From: Pseudomonas sp. KU43P
Lineage (GTDB): Bacteria > Pseudomonadota > Gammaproteobacteria > Pseudomonadales > Pseudomonadaceae
Assembly (NCBI RefSeq): GCF_033095865.1
Contig: NZ_AP019365.1
Span: 1,523,501 to 1,587,500 of the forward strand
DNA: 64,000 nucleotides
Direction of reading: 5' to 3'
How positions within the stretch are numbered: position 1 is the stretch's first letter; every line of letters starts with the position of its first letter. The notes below the pieces were generated by a model. It had not been told where the DNA came from. It ran no database searches and saw nothing but the letters and a program-made list of their open reading frames with translations. The position numbers and the translations under genes are program-made. Below, one piece after another: positions 54,204 to 62,862 of the stretch.

Positions 54204-55166
54204 TCAGCGGCGCACCACGCCCGGCAGCACGCAGAGCATTTCGAACAACAGGTTGGCACCGAGCAGCGAGGTATTGCCGGTGGTGTCGTAAGGCGGGGAG
54301 ACTTCGACCAGGTCACAACCGATCAGGTCCAGGCCGTGGCAGCCGCGAATGATCTCCATCGCCTGGATGGTGGTCAAGCCGCCGATTTCCGGAGTGCCGG
54401 TGCCAGGTGCCCAGGCCGGGTCGATGCCGTCGATGTCGAACGAAAGGTAAACCGGGCCGCCGCCGACTTTTTCGCGTACTTCGGCCATCAGCGGTTCCAG
54501 CGACTTGTGCCAGCACTCTTCGGCCTGCACCACGCGGAAGCCCTGGCGACGGCTCCAGTTGAAGTCGTCGGCGGTATAACCCTGGGCACGCAGGCCGATC
54601 TGCACCACGCGATCGCAATCGAGCAGGCCTTCTTCCACGGCGCGGCGGAAGGTGGTGCCGTGGGCGATCTTCTCGCCGAACATGTGGTCGTTGACGTCGG
54701 CGTGGGCGTCGATGTGCACCAGGCCGATCTTGCCGTGCTTCTTGTGCAAGGCACGCAGGATCGGCAGGGTGATGGTGTGGTCGCCACCCAGGGTCAGGGG
54801 GATGACGTTGTGTTCGACGATCTCGTCGTAGGCTTCTTCGATGATGCGTACGGCGTCGAGCAGGTTGAAGGTGTTGATCGCCACGTCACCGATGTCGGCG
54901 ACCGACAGCGAATCGAACGGTGCGGCACCGGTGGCCATGTTGTACGGGCGGATCATCACCGATTCGGCACGGATCTGCCGTGGGCCGAAACGAGTACCCG
55001 AGCGCAGGGAAGTGCCGATATCCAGAGGCACGCCGATGAACGCGGCGTCCAGGCCTTGGGCACTTTGCAGGTGGGGGAGACGGAGCATGGTGGCGATGCC
55101 GCCGAAACGCGGCATTTCGTTGCCGCCCAGTGGTTGGTGGAGAACTTTGTCCACGGTGGGCCTCAT
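54204..55166 (-). CDS. gbuA: Guanidinobutyrase (agmatinase/arginase family)
   Basis: A 320-residue ureohydrolase that splits 4-guanidinobutyrate into 4-aminobutyrate and urea in the arginine/agmatine breakdown route. Both manganese-binding motifs are intact: GGDHTI near 141, DAHADVND near 164-171 and SFDIDGIDPAWAPGTGTPE near 244-262. The N-terminal LHQPLGGNEMPRFGGIATM matches GbuA as I remember it. I start at 55166 (MRPTVDKVLHQ); a GTG at 55154 is also possible, and the longer frame to 55295 is not. Divergent from a LysR gene, its likely activator. Confidence 0.92.
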   Translation of the reverse strand: MRPTVDKVLHQPLGGNEMPRFGGIATMLRLPHLQSAQGLDAAFIGVPLDIGTSLRSGTRFGPRQIRAESVMIRPYNMATGAAPFDSLSVADIGDVAINTFNLLDAVRIIEEAYDEIVEHNVIPLTLGGDHTITLPILRALHKKHGKIGLVHIDAHADVNDHMFGEKIAHGTTFRRAVEEGLLDCDRVVQIGLRAQGYTADDFNWSRRQGFRVVQAEECWHKSLEPLMAEVREKVGGGPVYLSFDIDGIDPAWAPGTGTPEIGGLTTIQAMEIIRGCHGLDLIGCDLVEVSPPYDTTGNTSLLGANLLFEMLCVLPGVVRR

Positions 55167-55269
55167 CAGTCGGTCGATTGTTTTGTTTGTTCGAACCTGT
55201 GCCGCCGCGCGCCTTGAGTGTGCTTTAGCCGGCGGGCAGGGACATTTCGGCCAAGTCTGCGCAAGGTAG

Positions 55270-55294
55270 TGCCTGCGACAAATCGCTACAGGCA
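55270..55294. promoter_or_regulatory. Inverted repeat TGCCTG-N13-CAGGCA between gbuA and gbuR
   Basis: Perfect 6-base arms at 55270-55275 and 55289-55294. Position about 105 bases before gbuA and 85 before the LysR gene fits a LysR-type site. Confidence 0.4.
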
Positions 55295-55377
55295 AATACT
55301 TACTTCATGAATTTCTAAACTAAAGCCCGCCCAAGCGGTTAGACTGCGCGCTACCAATCCTGCGGAACCGTTGCACC

Positions 55378-56271
55378 ATGGCCTCGACCTTGCCCGACCT
55401 GAAACTGCTGCGCATCTTCATCAGCGTGGTGCGCCACCAGGGTTTCGCCAATGCACAGCGCGAGCTGAATCTTTCGACGTCGGCCATCAGCACCTATATG
55501 AGCCAGCTCGAAGGTGCCTTGGGCATTGTCCTCTGCCACCGCGGGCGTGGCGGCTTCAGCCTGACCAGCAAGGGCGAGCTGTTCCACCAGGAGACCTTGC
55601 GCCTGCTGGCCGAACTGGATGGCTTCGAGCAGTATGCCGCCGCGCTCAAGGGCGAACTGCGCGGCACGCTCAACCTCGGGGTGATCGATTCCACGGTCGG
55701 CGACCGGGCGCTGCCGCTGGCCGAGGCCATCGGTGCCTACAGCCAGGAACACCCGGCCGTGCACCTGCACCTGTCGGTGTCCAGCCCCTACGAGCTGCAG
55801 CTCGGGGTGCAGGACAACCGCCTTGATCTGGCCATCGGCGCGTTCTCCTCGCGCATGAGCGGCCTGGTCTACCAGCCGTTGTACCGCGAGCAGCATTGGC
55901 TGTACTGCAGCAGCCGACATGCGTTGTTCGCCGAGCGGCGCATTCCCGAGCCGGTGGTCACCCAGCAGCGCATGGTCGGGCGTGGCTACTGGAGCCAGGC
56001 CGAGCTTGCCCGGCACGGCTTCAAGCACAGCGCCGCGACGGTGGAGAGCATGGAGGCGCAGTTGATTCTGATCCTTTCAGGCGCCTACATCGGATACCTG
56101 CCTGAGCATTACGCTCAGGCCTGGGTCGACAAGGGGGATCTGCGCGTCCTTTCTCCGGCAACTTTCGGCTATCAGGCGCCATTTTCCTTGATCATCCGCC
56201 GCGGCCGTAGCCGCGAGCCATTGATTCAGACGTTCCGCGATCTGCTCAAGAGCCAGCTCAATGTCGGCTGA
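55378..56271 (+). CDS. gbuR: LysR family regulator, GbuR type
   Basis: A 297-residue LysR protein. The helix-turn-helix lies in the first 60 residues (HQGFANAQRELNLSTSAIST, then GIVLCHRGRGGFSLTSKG), and the effector domain starts GTLNLGVIDSTVGDRAL. Divergent placement from the guanidinobutyrase gene is the arrangement of P. aeruginosa gbuA/gbuR, where the regulator activates gbuA when guanidinobutyrate is present. The start at 55378 has GGAACC upstream. The symbol is by synteny. Confidence 0.85.
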   Translation: MASTLPDLKLLRIFISVVRHQGFANAQRELNLSTSAISTYMSQLEGALGIVLCHRGRGGFSLTSKGELFHQETLRLLAELDGFEQYAAALKGELRGTLNLGVIDSTVGDRALPLAEAIGAYSQEHPAVHLHLSVSSPYELQLGVQDNRLDLAIGAFSSRMSGLVYQPLYREQHWLYCSSRHALFAERRIPEPVVTQQRMVGRGYWSQAELARHGFKHSAATVESMEAQLILILSGAYIGYLPEHYAQAWVDKGDLRVLSPATFGYQAPFSLIIRRGRSREPLIQTFRDLLKSQLNVG

Positions 56272-56409
56272 TGCCGAGGTCGATTCGGTCATTCCGTCGG
56301 GATAATGATCTTTGCGACAAAACCTGACCTTCACGGTACTGGCATTCTGCTAAACCTCTACTTGCTTTGATGATTTTCCCCTTCATCTATACAAGCAAGG
56401 ACCGCCCAG

Positions 56410-57975
56410 ATGCGCATGAATTTGCCTGTCACTGAGCACGAAAGAACGTTTTCCAGCGACCAGCGTCTGATCTCCACCACCGACCTCAACAGCCGCATCA
56501 CATACTGCAACGACGCCTTCGTGGCCATCAGCGGGTTCACCTACGACGAGCTGGTTGGCCAGACCCACAACCTGGTGCGCCACCCCGACATGCCGCCGTC
56601 GGTATTCGGCCACATGTGGGATACCATCAAGCAGGGCAAGCCGTGGATGGGCGTGGTCAAGAACCGCGCCAAGAATGGGGACTTCTACTGGGTCAGCGCC
56701 TACGTCACCGCCATTTACGAGAACGGCCGCATCAGCGGTTACGAGTCGGTGCGTTCGGTGCCGAGCCGCGAGCAGATTCGTCGTGCTGAAGTGCTGTATG
56801 GGCGTTTGCGGGGCGGGCGCTCCGCGGTACCTTGGGCGGCCCGATTGGGGCATGGTCTGGGGCAGGGGTGGCCATTGATCGGCGCTGGCCTGTTGTCTGC
56901 AGCGGCTTATATCTGGCTGCCGCCCTATGCAGCACTGGGTGTGCTGATGGCCAGCCTGCTGGTGGCCTGGTACCTCGTGGAAAACCGCCAGAGCCAGGCC
57001 ATTCGCCGCACACTGGCGGAACACCCCAAGGCCTTCACCAGCCCCCTGGTGGCCCTGACCTACAGCGACAACCCCGGCCTGCGCGGCCAGCTCGACCTGG
57101 CGATCATCAGCGAGGAAGCGCGCCTGCAAACCGCACTTACCCGCCTGGTGGACGCGGGTATCGGGGTCAAGTCGCGGGCGGCGCAGTCGGCCGGCCTGTC
57201 CGATGCCCAAGCGCAGATGCTCGACCGCCAGCGCAGCGAAACCGATCAGTCGGCCACGGCCATCGCGCAAATGGCGGCGACCATCCAGGAAGTCACGCAC
57301 AACGTGCAGAGCACCGCCCATGCCGCCGGCGACGCCGACCAGCTCGCCCAGCAGGGCAGCGAGTTGGCGCAGCAGAGCCTCAAGGCGATGGGCAGCATGA
57401 GCGAGGCGGTGAGCGACATCGGCCACGCGGTGAATGCCTTGGCCGAGCAGACCCAGTCGATCGGCAGCGTGGTCGACACCATCACCTCGATCGCCGAGCA
57501 GACCAACCTGCTGGCGCTCAACGCCGCGATCGAGGCGGCGCGGGCGGGTGAGCAGGGCAGGGGGTTTGCGGTGGTAGCCGACGAGGTGCGCTCGCTGGCC
57601 CAGCGCACGCGCTCGTCCACCGAAGAAATCCATCAGATCATCGCCTCGCTGCGCACCGGCGCCGAACGGGCGGTGAGCACGGCCAACCGCGGCGAGCAGA
57701 TCTCCCGCGACAGCGTGCAGCGTGTCGAGGCGGTGCAGTCGGCGCTGGCCGGCATCGCCCAGGCGGTCAGCCGCATCACTGGCATGAGCCAGCAGATGGC
57801 GACCGCCTCGGAGCAGCAGAGCCACGTGGCCGAAGATATCAACCAGCAGATCGTGCGCATTGCCCAGTTGTGTGACCAGAGTGCAGGGCAGGCCAAGCAG
57901 GGGGCGGAAATCAGCCAGGACCTTGAGCGCATGGCCGAATACCTGCATAGCTTGGCGGAGCGGTTCAACCGCTGA
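56410..57975 (+). CDS. Aerotaxis-type methyl-accepting chemotaxis receptor with PAS domain
   Basis: A 521-residue inner-membrane receptor. Residues about 15-115 are a PAS domain of the Aer kind that binds FAD ([24 protein letters not shown], then [18 protein letters not shown]). Two hydrophobic segments at about 153-170 and 172-190 form a membrane hairpin with no periplasmic domain. The C-terminal signalling tip is [20 protein letters not shown] at 363-382. It reports redox or oxygen state to CheA. This locus in P. putida is called aer-2, and I place it there by context. Confidence 0.92.
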   Translation: MRMNLPVTEHERTFSSDQRLISTTDLNSRITYCNDAFVAISGFTYDELVGQTHNLVRHPDMPPSVFGHMWDTIKQGKPWMGVVKNRAKNGDFYWVSAYVTAIYENGRISGYESVRSVPSREQIRRAEVLYGRLRGGRSAVPWAARLGHGLGQGWPLIGAGLLSAAAYIWLPPYAALGVLMASLLVAWYLVENRQSQAIRRTLAEHPKAFTSPLVALTYSDNPGLRGQLDLAIISEEARLQTALTRLVDAGIGVKSRAAQSAGLSDAQAQMLDRQRSETDQSATAIAQMAATIQEVTHNVQSTAHAAGDADQLAQQGSELAQQSLKAMGSMSEAVSDIGHAVNALAEQTQSIGSVVDTITSIAEQTNLLALNAAIEAARAGEQGRGFAVVADEVRSLAQRTRSSTEEIHQIIASLRTGAERAVSTANRGEQISRDSVQRVEAVQSALAGIAQAVSRITGMSQQMATASEQQSHVAEDINQQIVRIAQLCDQSAGQAKQGAEISQDLERMAEYLHSLAERFNR

Positions 57976-57991
57976 CGGCCCAGGGCTGCTT

Positions 57992-58090
57992 TGCAGCCCA
58001 ATCGCCGGCAAGCCGGCTCCCACAGATTCTGCGCTGTGCTGAAGGGCAGTGCATTGTCTGTGGGAGCCGGCTTGCCGACGAATGGCCCGC
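57992..58090. repeat. REP doublet (REPIN) with paired outer ends
   Basis: Forward arm 58000-58025 and inverted arm 58058-58085; outer sequences TTTGCAGCCC and GGCCCGCAAA also partly pair. It lies between tandem genes. Confidence 0.88.
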
Positions 58091-58146
58091 AAAGCGGGCC
58101 CAAAGTGACGGGGTATGGCAAAATTCCTCTGATATCGGAGAAGCCC

Positions 58147-58746
58147 ATGCCCAGACCCCGCTGCGAGCGCTGCCAGCGCCCGCTCGATCACTGCCTTTGC
58201 CCACTGATCCCCACCCTTGACAGCCGCACCCGCGTGGTCCTGTTGCAGCACCCCAGTGAAACCGCCCATGCCCTGAACACCGCCCGCTTGGCCGCGCTTG
58301 GCCTGGTCAATGCCGAGTTGCGCATCGGCGAAGTCTTCGATGACCTCGGCGAGTTACTGGGCACCCCGGGATACCGACCGGTACTGCTATTCCCAGGCGA
58401 TCAAGCCAAGGTGCTGACCGCCTATGGCGAAGCGGATGACACACCGCTGCTGTTGGTCGTGCCCGATGGCACCTGGCGCAAGGTGCGCAAGATGCTGTAT
58501 CTGAACCCGCTGTTGGCGGCGTTGCCCAAGGTGACGCTGGGCCAGGTGGCGCCCTCGCGCTATCGACTGCGCAAGGCGTCGGAGCCGGGGGCGGTGTCGA
58601 CCATCGAGGCGGTGGTGCAGGCGTTGAGTGTGCTGGAGCAGCCAGCCAGTTTCGATGCGCTGCTGCGGCCATTCGAGGCATTGATCGAGGGGCAGATCAA
58701 GGCCATGGGCGTGGAGACGTTCGAGCGCAATCATGGTGAAAGCTAA
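58147..58746 (+). CDS. DTW-domain tRNA-uridine aminocarboxypropyltransferase
   Basis: A 199-residue enzyme of the DTW family, which places the 3-amino-3-carboxypropyl group on uridine 47 of some tRNAs (TapT/YfiP group). The four-cysteine zinc pattern is at residues 6, 9, 16 and 18, and the name-giving DGTW is at 107-110 in VVPDGTWRKVRKM, with the SPXxYRLRK-like stretch PSRYRLRKA near 138. The ATG at 58147 opens directly with the zinc module; the frame upstream crosses a REP element. Confidence 0.9.
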   Translation: MPRPRCERCQRPLDHCLCPLIPTLDSRTRVVLLQHPSETAHALNTARLAALGLVNAELRIGEVFDDLGELLGTPGYRPVLLFPGDQAKVLTAYGEADDTPLLLVVPDGTWRKVRKMLYLNPLLAALPKVTLGQVAPSRYRLRKASEPGAVSTIEAVVQALSVLEQPASFDALLRPFEALIEGQIKAMGVETFERNHGES

Positions 58747-58860
58747 GGGGTGATTACACCTGTTCCGGCCCTTTGGCGGGGCAGCTACAGAGTGCTCTAG
58801 ATGAAATCTCCTACCGCCTTAATTCTTGCGATGGTTGCCATACGCGGATAATTCTCTCCG

Positions 58861-58993
58861 TCGCGGTAAATTCCGCGATCGGGTTTGGCGACCCGGATAA
58901 CGTGGCGCAACAGCGCCCCGCACGATTGCAGGCGTTTTTTTTGCGCCCGCAGCCTCGTGCCATGGCGGCTGTGCGTGGGAGACCTTCTGGTCT
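58861..58993. ncRNA. Candidate structured RNA: five hairpins in 133 bases
   Basis: The 388-base gap after the DTW gene holds no convincing gene. It holds a run of hairpins: TCGCGG/CCGCGA (58861-58878), CGGGT/ACCCG (58880-58895), GGCGC/GCGCC (58904-58917), GGCG/CGCC with a T8 loop (58931-58947) and AGACC/GGTCT (58980-58993). The stems are perfect, the loops 4-9 bases. Strand is unclear. An overlapping minus-strand frame of 86 residues (58797-59057) looks non-protein-like. It vaguely recalls phage P4-type immunity or ash regions, which I cannot confirm. Confidence 0.4.
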
Positions 58994-59029
58994 GCCGGGT
59001 TCCAAGTTCTCGGTTCGCCAACCTGCGTA

Positions 59030-59125
59030 CAGCTGTCGCCGGCAAGCCAGCTCCCACAGGTACGGCGGCGCTCTTGCGAACAGCGGTAAACCTGTAGGAG
59101 CCGGCTTGCCGGCGATAGGGCCGGT
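59030..59125. repeat. REP doublet (REPIN)
   Basis: Forward arm 59036-59061 (core GCCGGCAAGCCAGC) and inverted arm 59091-59125, directly before the stop codon of the HlyD gene. Confidence 0.9.
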
Positions 59126-59134
59126 ACAGACCAC

Positions 59135-60490
59135 TCAGCGCTCGCGCAGTGCCTCGGTACGGGCCTTGAGCACGGGCTTGAGCAGGTAGTCCAGTACACT
59201 CTTCTGTCCGGTGATGATATCCACCGTGGCCACCATCCCGGGGATGATCAGCAGGGGCTTGTTATCCCCACCCAGGTGGTTCTTCTCGGTGCGCACCTGG
59301 ATCAGGTAGAACGCATTGCCCTTGTCATCGGTGACGGTATCGGCACTGATCAGCTCAAGCTTGGCCTTCAACCCACCGTAGATGGTGTAGTCATAGGCAC
59401 TGAACTTGACCATCGCCGGCTGCCCCGGGTGTAGGAACGCCACATCCTGTGGCCGCACCTTGGCTTCGATCAGCAGGTTGTCTTCGATCGGCACGATTTC
59501 CACCAGGTCGCTGCCCGGCTGCACCACGCCGCCGATGGTATTGACCTTGAGCAGCTTGACGATGCCGCGCACCGGCGACACCACCGTGGTGCGGTTGACC
59601 CGGTCGTCGATGGCGATGCTGGTTGCGGTGATCTTCGAAAGCTCGGTGCGTTTGTCGTTGAGTTCCTTGGCAGCATCGGAGCGGAAGCTTGCGTCGGACT
59701 CCTGGATCTTGCTGCGAATCTCCGCCACCGCAGCCTCTGCCCGCGGGATGGCCAGGCTGGTGGCATTGAGCTGGCCGCGGGCTTCGACCGTGCGTTGCTT
59801 GAGGCGCAGGATTTCCACCGGCGAGATGGCACCTTTGCTCACCAGTGGCGATGACATGTCCAGCTCCTGCTGCAGCAGGCCCACTGCGGAACGGTACTGC
59901 TCGACCTTGGAGCGGAACTCGGCGAGCTCCTGGGTCTTTTGCCGCAGCTGTTCATTGAGGGTCTGCTTTTCACTGGCCAGGCGGCGCTGACGCGAGTCAT
60001 ACAGGGAAGTCTCGTCTTCGGCTACCTGAGGCGCCTTGGCGCGCACTTCGTCCGACAGCACGAAGGGGCGGCCTTCGGCTTCTGCTGACAGCCGTTCCAC
60101 CTGCGCGGTCAAGGCATAGCGGTCGGCCTCGCTTTCGCCCTTGTTGGACTTGAAGCGCGTGTCGTCCAAGCGCAACAGGGTGGCGCCTTTTTCCACCATC
60201 TGCCCCTCGCGCACGAAGATTTCGGTGACGATGCCGCCTTCAAGGTTCTGCACGACCTGAATCTTGCTCGAAGGGATAGCCTTGCCTTCGCCGACCGTCA
60301 CTTCGTCGAGCACGGCCAGGCTGGCCCAGACCAGCGCTACCAGCAACAGCGCCGCCGCCAGCCATACGGTCAGGCGTGACAGTCGCGGTGAATCCTGCAG
60401 GGTGGCGCCGGCCAGTTCCGGCATGTAGTCGCGCTCGGCGCGCTTGTCGGAGCCTGTGTGGGAACTGCGCACGCTATGGCTTGGGTTCAT
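59135..60490 (-). CDS. Type I secretion adaptor, HlyD/LapC type
   Basis: A 451-residue membrane-fusion protein linking an inner-membrane ABC exporter to TolC. One transmembrane helix lies near 43-65 (LTVWLAAALLLVALVWASLAVLD), then the lipoyl half (IQVVQNLEGGIVTEIFVREG), a long coiled coil (about 110-270), the second lipoyl half and a C-terminal beta barrel ending in PGMVATVDIITGQKSVLDYLLKPV, the type I adaptor signature. The ATG at 60490 (MNPSHSVRSS) is preferred over 60514. It is the last gene of the secretion unit and is separated from the ABC gene by a REP pair. Confidence 0.9.
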   Translation of the reverse strand: MNPSHSVRSSHTGSDKRAERDYMPELAGATLQDSPRLSRLTVWLAAALLLVALVWASLAVLDEVTVGEGKAIPSSKIQVVQNLEGGIVTEIFVREGQMVEKGATLLRLDDTRFKSNKGESEADRYALTAQVERLSAEAEGRPFVLSDEVRAKAPQVAEDETSLYDSRQRRLASEKQTLNEQLRQKTQELAEFRSKVEQYRSAVGLLQQELDMSSPLVSKGAISPVEILRLKQRTVEARGQLNATSLAIPRAEAAVAEIRSKIQESDASFRSDAAKELNDKRTELSKITATSIAIDDRVNRTTVVSPVRGIVKLLKVNTIGGVVQPGSDLVEIVPIEDNLLIEAKVRPQDVAFLHPGQPAMVKFSAYDYTIYGGLKAKLELISADTVTDDKGNAFYLIQVRTEKNHLGGDNKPLLIIPGMVATVDIITGQKSVLDYLLKPVLKARTEALRER

Positions 60491-60536
60491 GGCCTGACTC
60501 TCGTAGAACAGCACATAACTGAAGGACTCGGCGGTC

Positions 60537-60626
60537 CCTGGTGGGAGCCGGCTTGCCGGCGAACACCGGCGAAGCCGGTGCCATGCAGCGCAGTGCCTGC
60601 ATCGCCGGCAAGCCGGCTCCCACAGA
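60537..60626. repeat. REP pair, outward order, inside the secretion cluster
   Basis: Inverted-type arm 60537-60562 first, then a short extra GCCGGTGCC-like hairpin (60566-60580), then a forward-type arm 60600-60626. It separates the ABC exporter gene from the HlyD gene. Confidence 0.85.
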
Positions 60627-60652
60627 GGGTCTGCAAGTCGTCTGGCATCGGG

Positions 60653-62797
60653 CTAGAGCGCCGCGCCAATGCGGCCCTTGCGCAGGGCGTCGATGACCGC
60701 ATCCTTCGGCCCGTCGGCGACGACTTTGCCGTTGTCCAGCACCAGCAGGCGGTCCACCAGGCTGAGCATCGAGGTGCGGTGGGTGACCAGCAGCAGGGTC
60801 TTGCCTGGCACCCACGCCGACAGGCGCTGGCGCAGTTGTTCTTCGCTGCTGTTGTCCATGTGGCTGGTGGGTTCGTCGAGGATCAGGATCGGCGGCTCCA
60901 ACAACAGTGCACGGGCGAGCAATACGGCCTGGCGCTGGCCGCCGGAAAGCAGTTGGCCGCGTTCACCCACCGGGCGTTCGAAGCCGTGCGGGTGCTGCCG
61001 GGCCAGCTCGCTGACGCCGGTCAGTTCGGCCACTTCGAGCATGCGCGCATCGCTGATGTGGCGGGCGCCCAGGGTCAAATTGTCGCGCAGGCTCCCGGCC
61101 AGCAGCGGCAAGTCGTGGGCGACATAGCCAAGCTGGCTGCGCAGGTCGGCGATGTCCAGTTGGCGCAGGTCGAGGTTGTCGAGCAGGACCTGGCCATCGT
61201 CAGGATGATGAAAGCCCATCAGCAGCCTACCCAGGGTGCTCTTGCCCGAGCCGCTGCGGCCGATGATGCCGATCCGCTCGCCGGGCTTGATGGTCAGGGT
61301 CACATCCTGCAGCGCCGGGCTGGTCTGCCCGGGGTAGCGGAAGCTGACATGGCTCAGGGCCAGGCCACCCTTGAGCGCCGTGTGTTCCAGCGCTTGCTGC
61401 TCGGCCTGGCGCTCCTGGGGCAGGGCCATCAGCGCATCGGTGCTGCGCATGGTCAGCTGCGCCTGCTGGTAGCGGGTAATCAGCCCGGCAATCTGGCCAA
61501 GCGGCGCCAACACGCGGCTGCCGAGCATGTAGCTGGCGACCAGGGCACCGACGCTCAGGTTGCCGGCGATGATGCTGTACACCCCAGCGACGATGGTAGC
61601 CATGCCGCAGAACTGCTGGATGAACAAGGTGCCGTTGCTGGCAAGCGACGACAGATTGCGGGCGTGGGCGTCGAGCCGGGCGATGGCGCCGTTGGTGTGC
61701 TCCCACTGGTACTGACGCTCGCTTTCGGCGCCGCAGGCCTTGAGGGTTTCCAGGCCACCGAGGGTTTCGATCAGCAGCGCCTGGCGCACCGCGCCGAGGC
61801 TCAGGCTCTTTTGCACGGTGTCGCGCAGGCGGGCCTGGATCAGCAGGGCGAAGCCAACCGCCAGAGGGAAGGCGATCAATGGAATCAGCACCAGCCAGCC
61901 ACCCAGCAGGCCGATCACCAGCAGCATCAGGGCCACGAACGGCAGGTCGATGATGCTGGTCAGGGTCACGGCGGTGAGGAATTCGCGCAGGCCCTGGAAG
62001 TCGTGGATGCTCTGGGCGAAGCCGCCGATGGTGGCGGGCTTGGCCTTCATGGCCATGCCGGTGATGCGTTCGAACAGGGTGGCGGAGAGGATCAGGTCGG
62101 TCTTCTTGCCGGCCTGGTCCAGCAAGTGGGCACGGACCATGCGCAGCACCAGTTCGAAAGCGGTGCCGATGAACAGCCCGGCGACCAGCATCCATAGGGT
62201 CGACAGCGCCTGATTGGGCACCACACGGTCGTAGGTCTGCATGACGAACAGCGGCACCATCAGGCCCAGCAGGTTGATCAGCAGGCTGGCCAGCAGTGCG
62301 TCGCCGTACAGCCAGCGAGAATGGCGCAGGGTGTCGCGGAACCAGGCGTCGACCCGTGGCAGCAGCGGCGCGCGCAGGTTCTCCAGGGTATGCCGAGGCC
62401 GTGCGAACAGGGCGTGGCCGCTGTAGGCCTGGGCCAGCGCTTCGCGCTCGAGCCACTGCTCGCCGCCGCCGGCCTCGCAGGGTAATACCAGCGCCCGGCC
62501 GTCCTCGCCCCAGCGTTGCAGCACAGCGCTGCGGCCGTCGTTGAGCAGCAGCAGCACCGGCAGGTTGAGGGCAGAGATGGCATCGAGTTCACGGGCCAGT
62601 ACGCGACCTTGCAGGCCGGCGCGTGCCGCCGCCCGAGGCAGCAGCTCCGGGCCCAGGCGCTGCTGGGCCAGGGGCAGACCGCTGCTGAGGCTGGCGCGGC
62701 TGGCCGGGCAGCCATGCAGGCGGCACAGGATCAGTAAACCATCAAGCAGCGGGTCATCGACATCGGGGCGCGGCTGCGCACTTTGCATACTGGTCAC
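60653..62797 (-). CDS. Type I secretion ABC exporter, LapB type with C39-like domain
   Basis: A 714-residue inner-membrane ATPase of the HlyB group. Residues about 15-135 are a peptidase-C39-like domain without a catalytic cysteine at the expected position, which in LapB/HlyB binds the unfolded cargo. Six transmembrane segments follow (about 155-420), then the ATPase with GRSGSGKST, LSGGQRQAVLLARAL and LILDEPTSHMD in the last 200 residues. The layout matches exporters of giant RTX adhesins. Upstream, 66 bases away, is a TolC gene on the same strand; no cargo gene is in view. Confidence 0.92.
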   Translation of the reverse strand: MTSMQSAQPRPDVDDPLLDGLLILCRLHGCPASRASLSSGLPLAQQRLGPELLPRAAARAGLQGRVLARELDAISALNLPVLLLLNDGRSAVLQRWGEDGRALVLPCEAGGGEQWLEREALAQAYSGHALFARPRHTLENLRAPLLPRVDAWFRDTLRHSRWLYGDALLASLLINLLGLMVPLFVMQTYDRVVPNQALSTLWMLVAGLFIGTAFELVLRMVRAHLLDQAGKKTDLILSATLFERITGMAMKAKPATIGGFAQSIHDFQGLREFLTAVTLTSIIDLPFVALMLLVIGLLGGWLVLIPLIAFPLAVGFALLIQARLRDTVQKSLSLGAVRQALLIETLGGLETLKACGAESERQYQWEHTNGAIARLDAHARNLSSLASNGTLFIQQFCGMATIVAGVYSIIAGNLSVGALVASYMLGSRVLAPLGQIAGLITRYQQAQLTMRSTDALMALPQERQAEQQALEHTALKGGLALSHVSFRYPGQTSPALQDVTLTIKPGERIGIIGRSGSGKSTLGRLLMGFHHPDDGQVLLDNLDLRQLDIADLRSQLGYVAHDLPLLAGSLRDNLTLGARHISDARMLEVAELTGVSELARQHPHGFERPVGERGQLLSGGQRQAVLLARALLLEPPILILDEPTSHMDNSSEEQLRQRLSAWVPGKTLLLVTHRTSMLSLVDRLLVLDNGKVVADGPKDAVIDALRKGRIGAAL

Positions 62798-62862
62798 GAT
62801 GAACTACTCCCGCCTCGGTGGATGGGGTGACGCCTGGCGTCCGTGCCAGCTGCGCGCGGCGC

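Noticed and set aside
58797..59057. 86-residue minus-strand protein in the hairpin-dense gap
   Set aside because: It starts inside a REP arm, is Arg-rich without domain pattern, and two other frames are equally open; the hairpins are the stronger signal.
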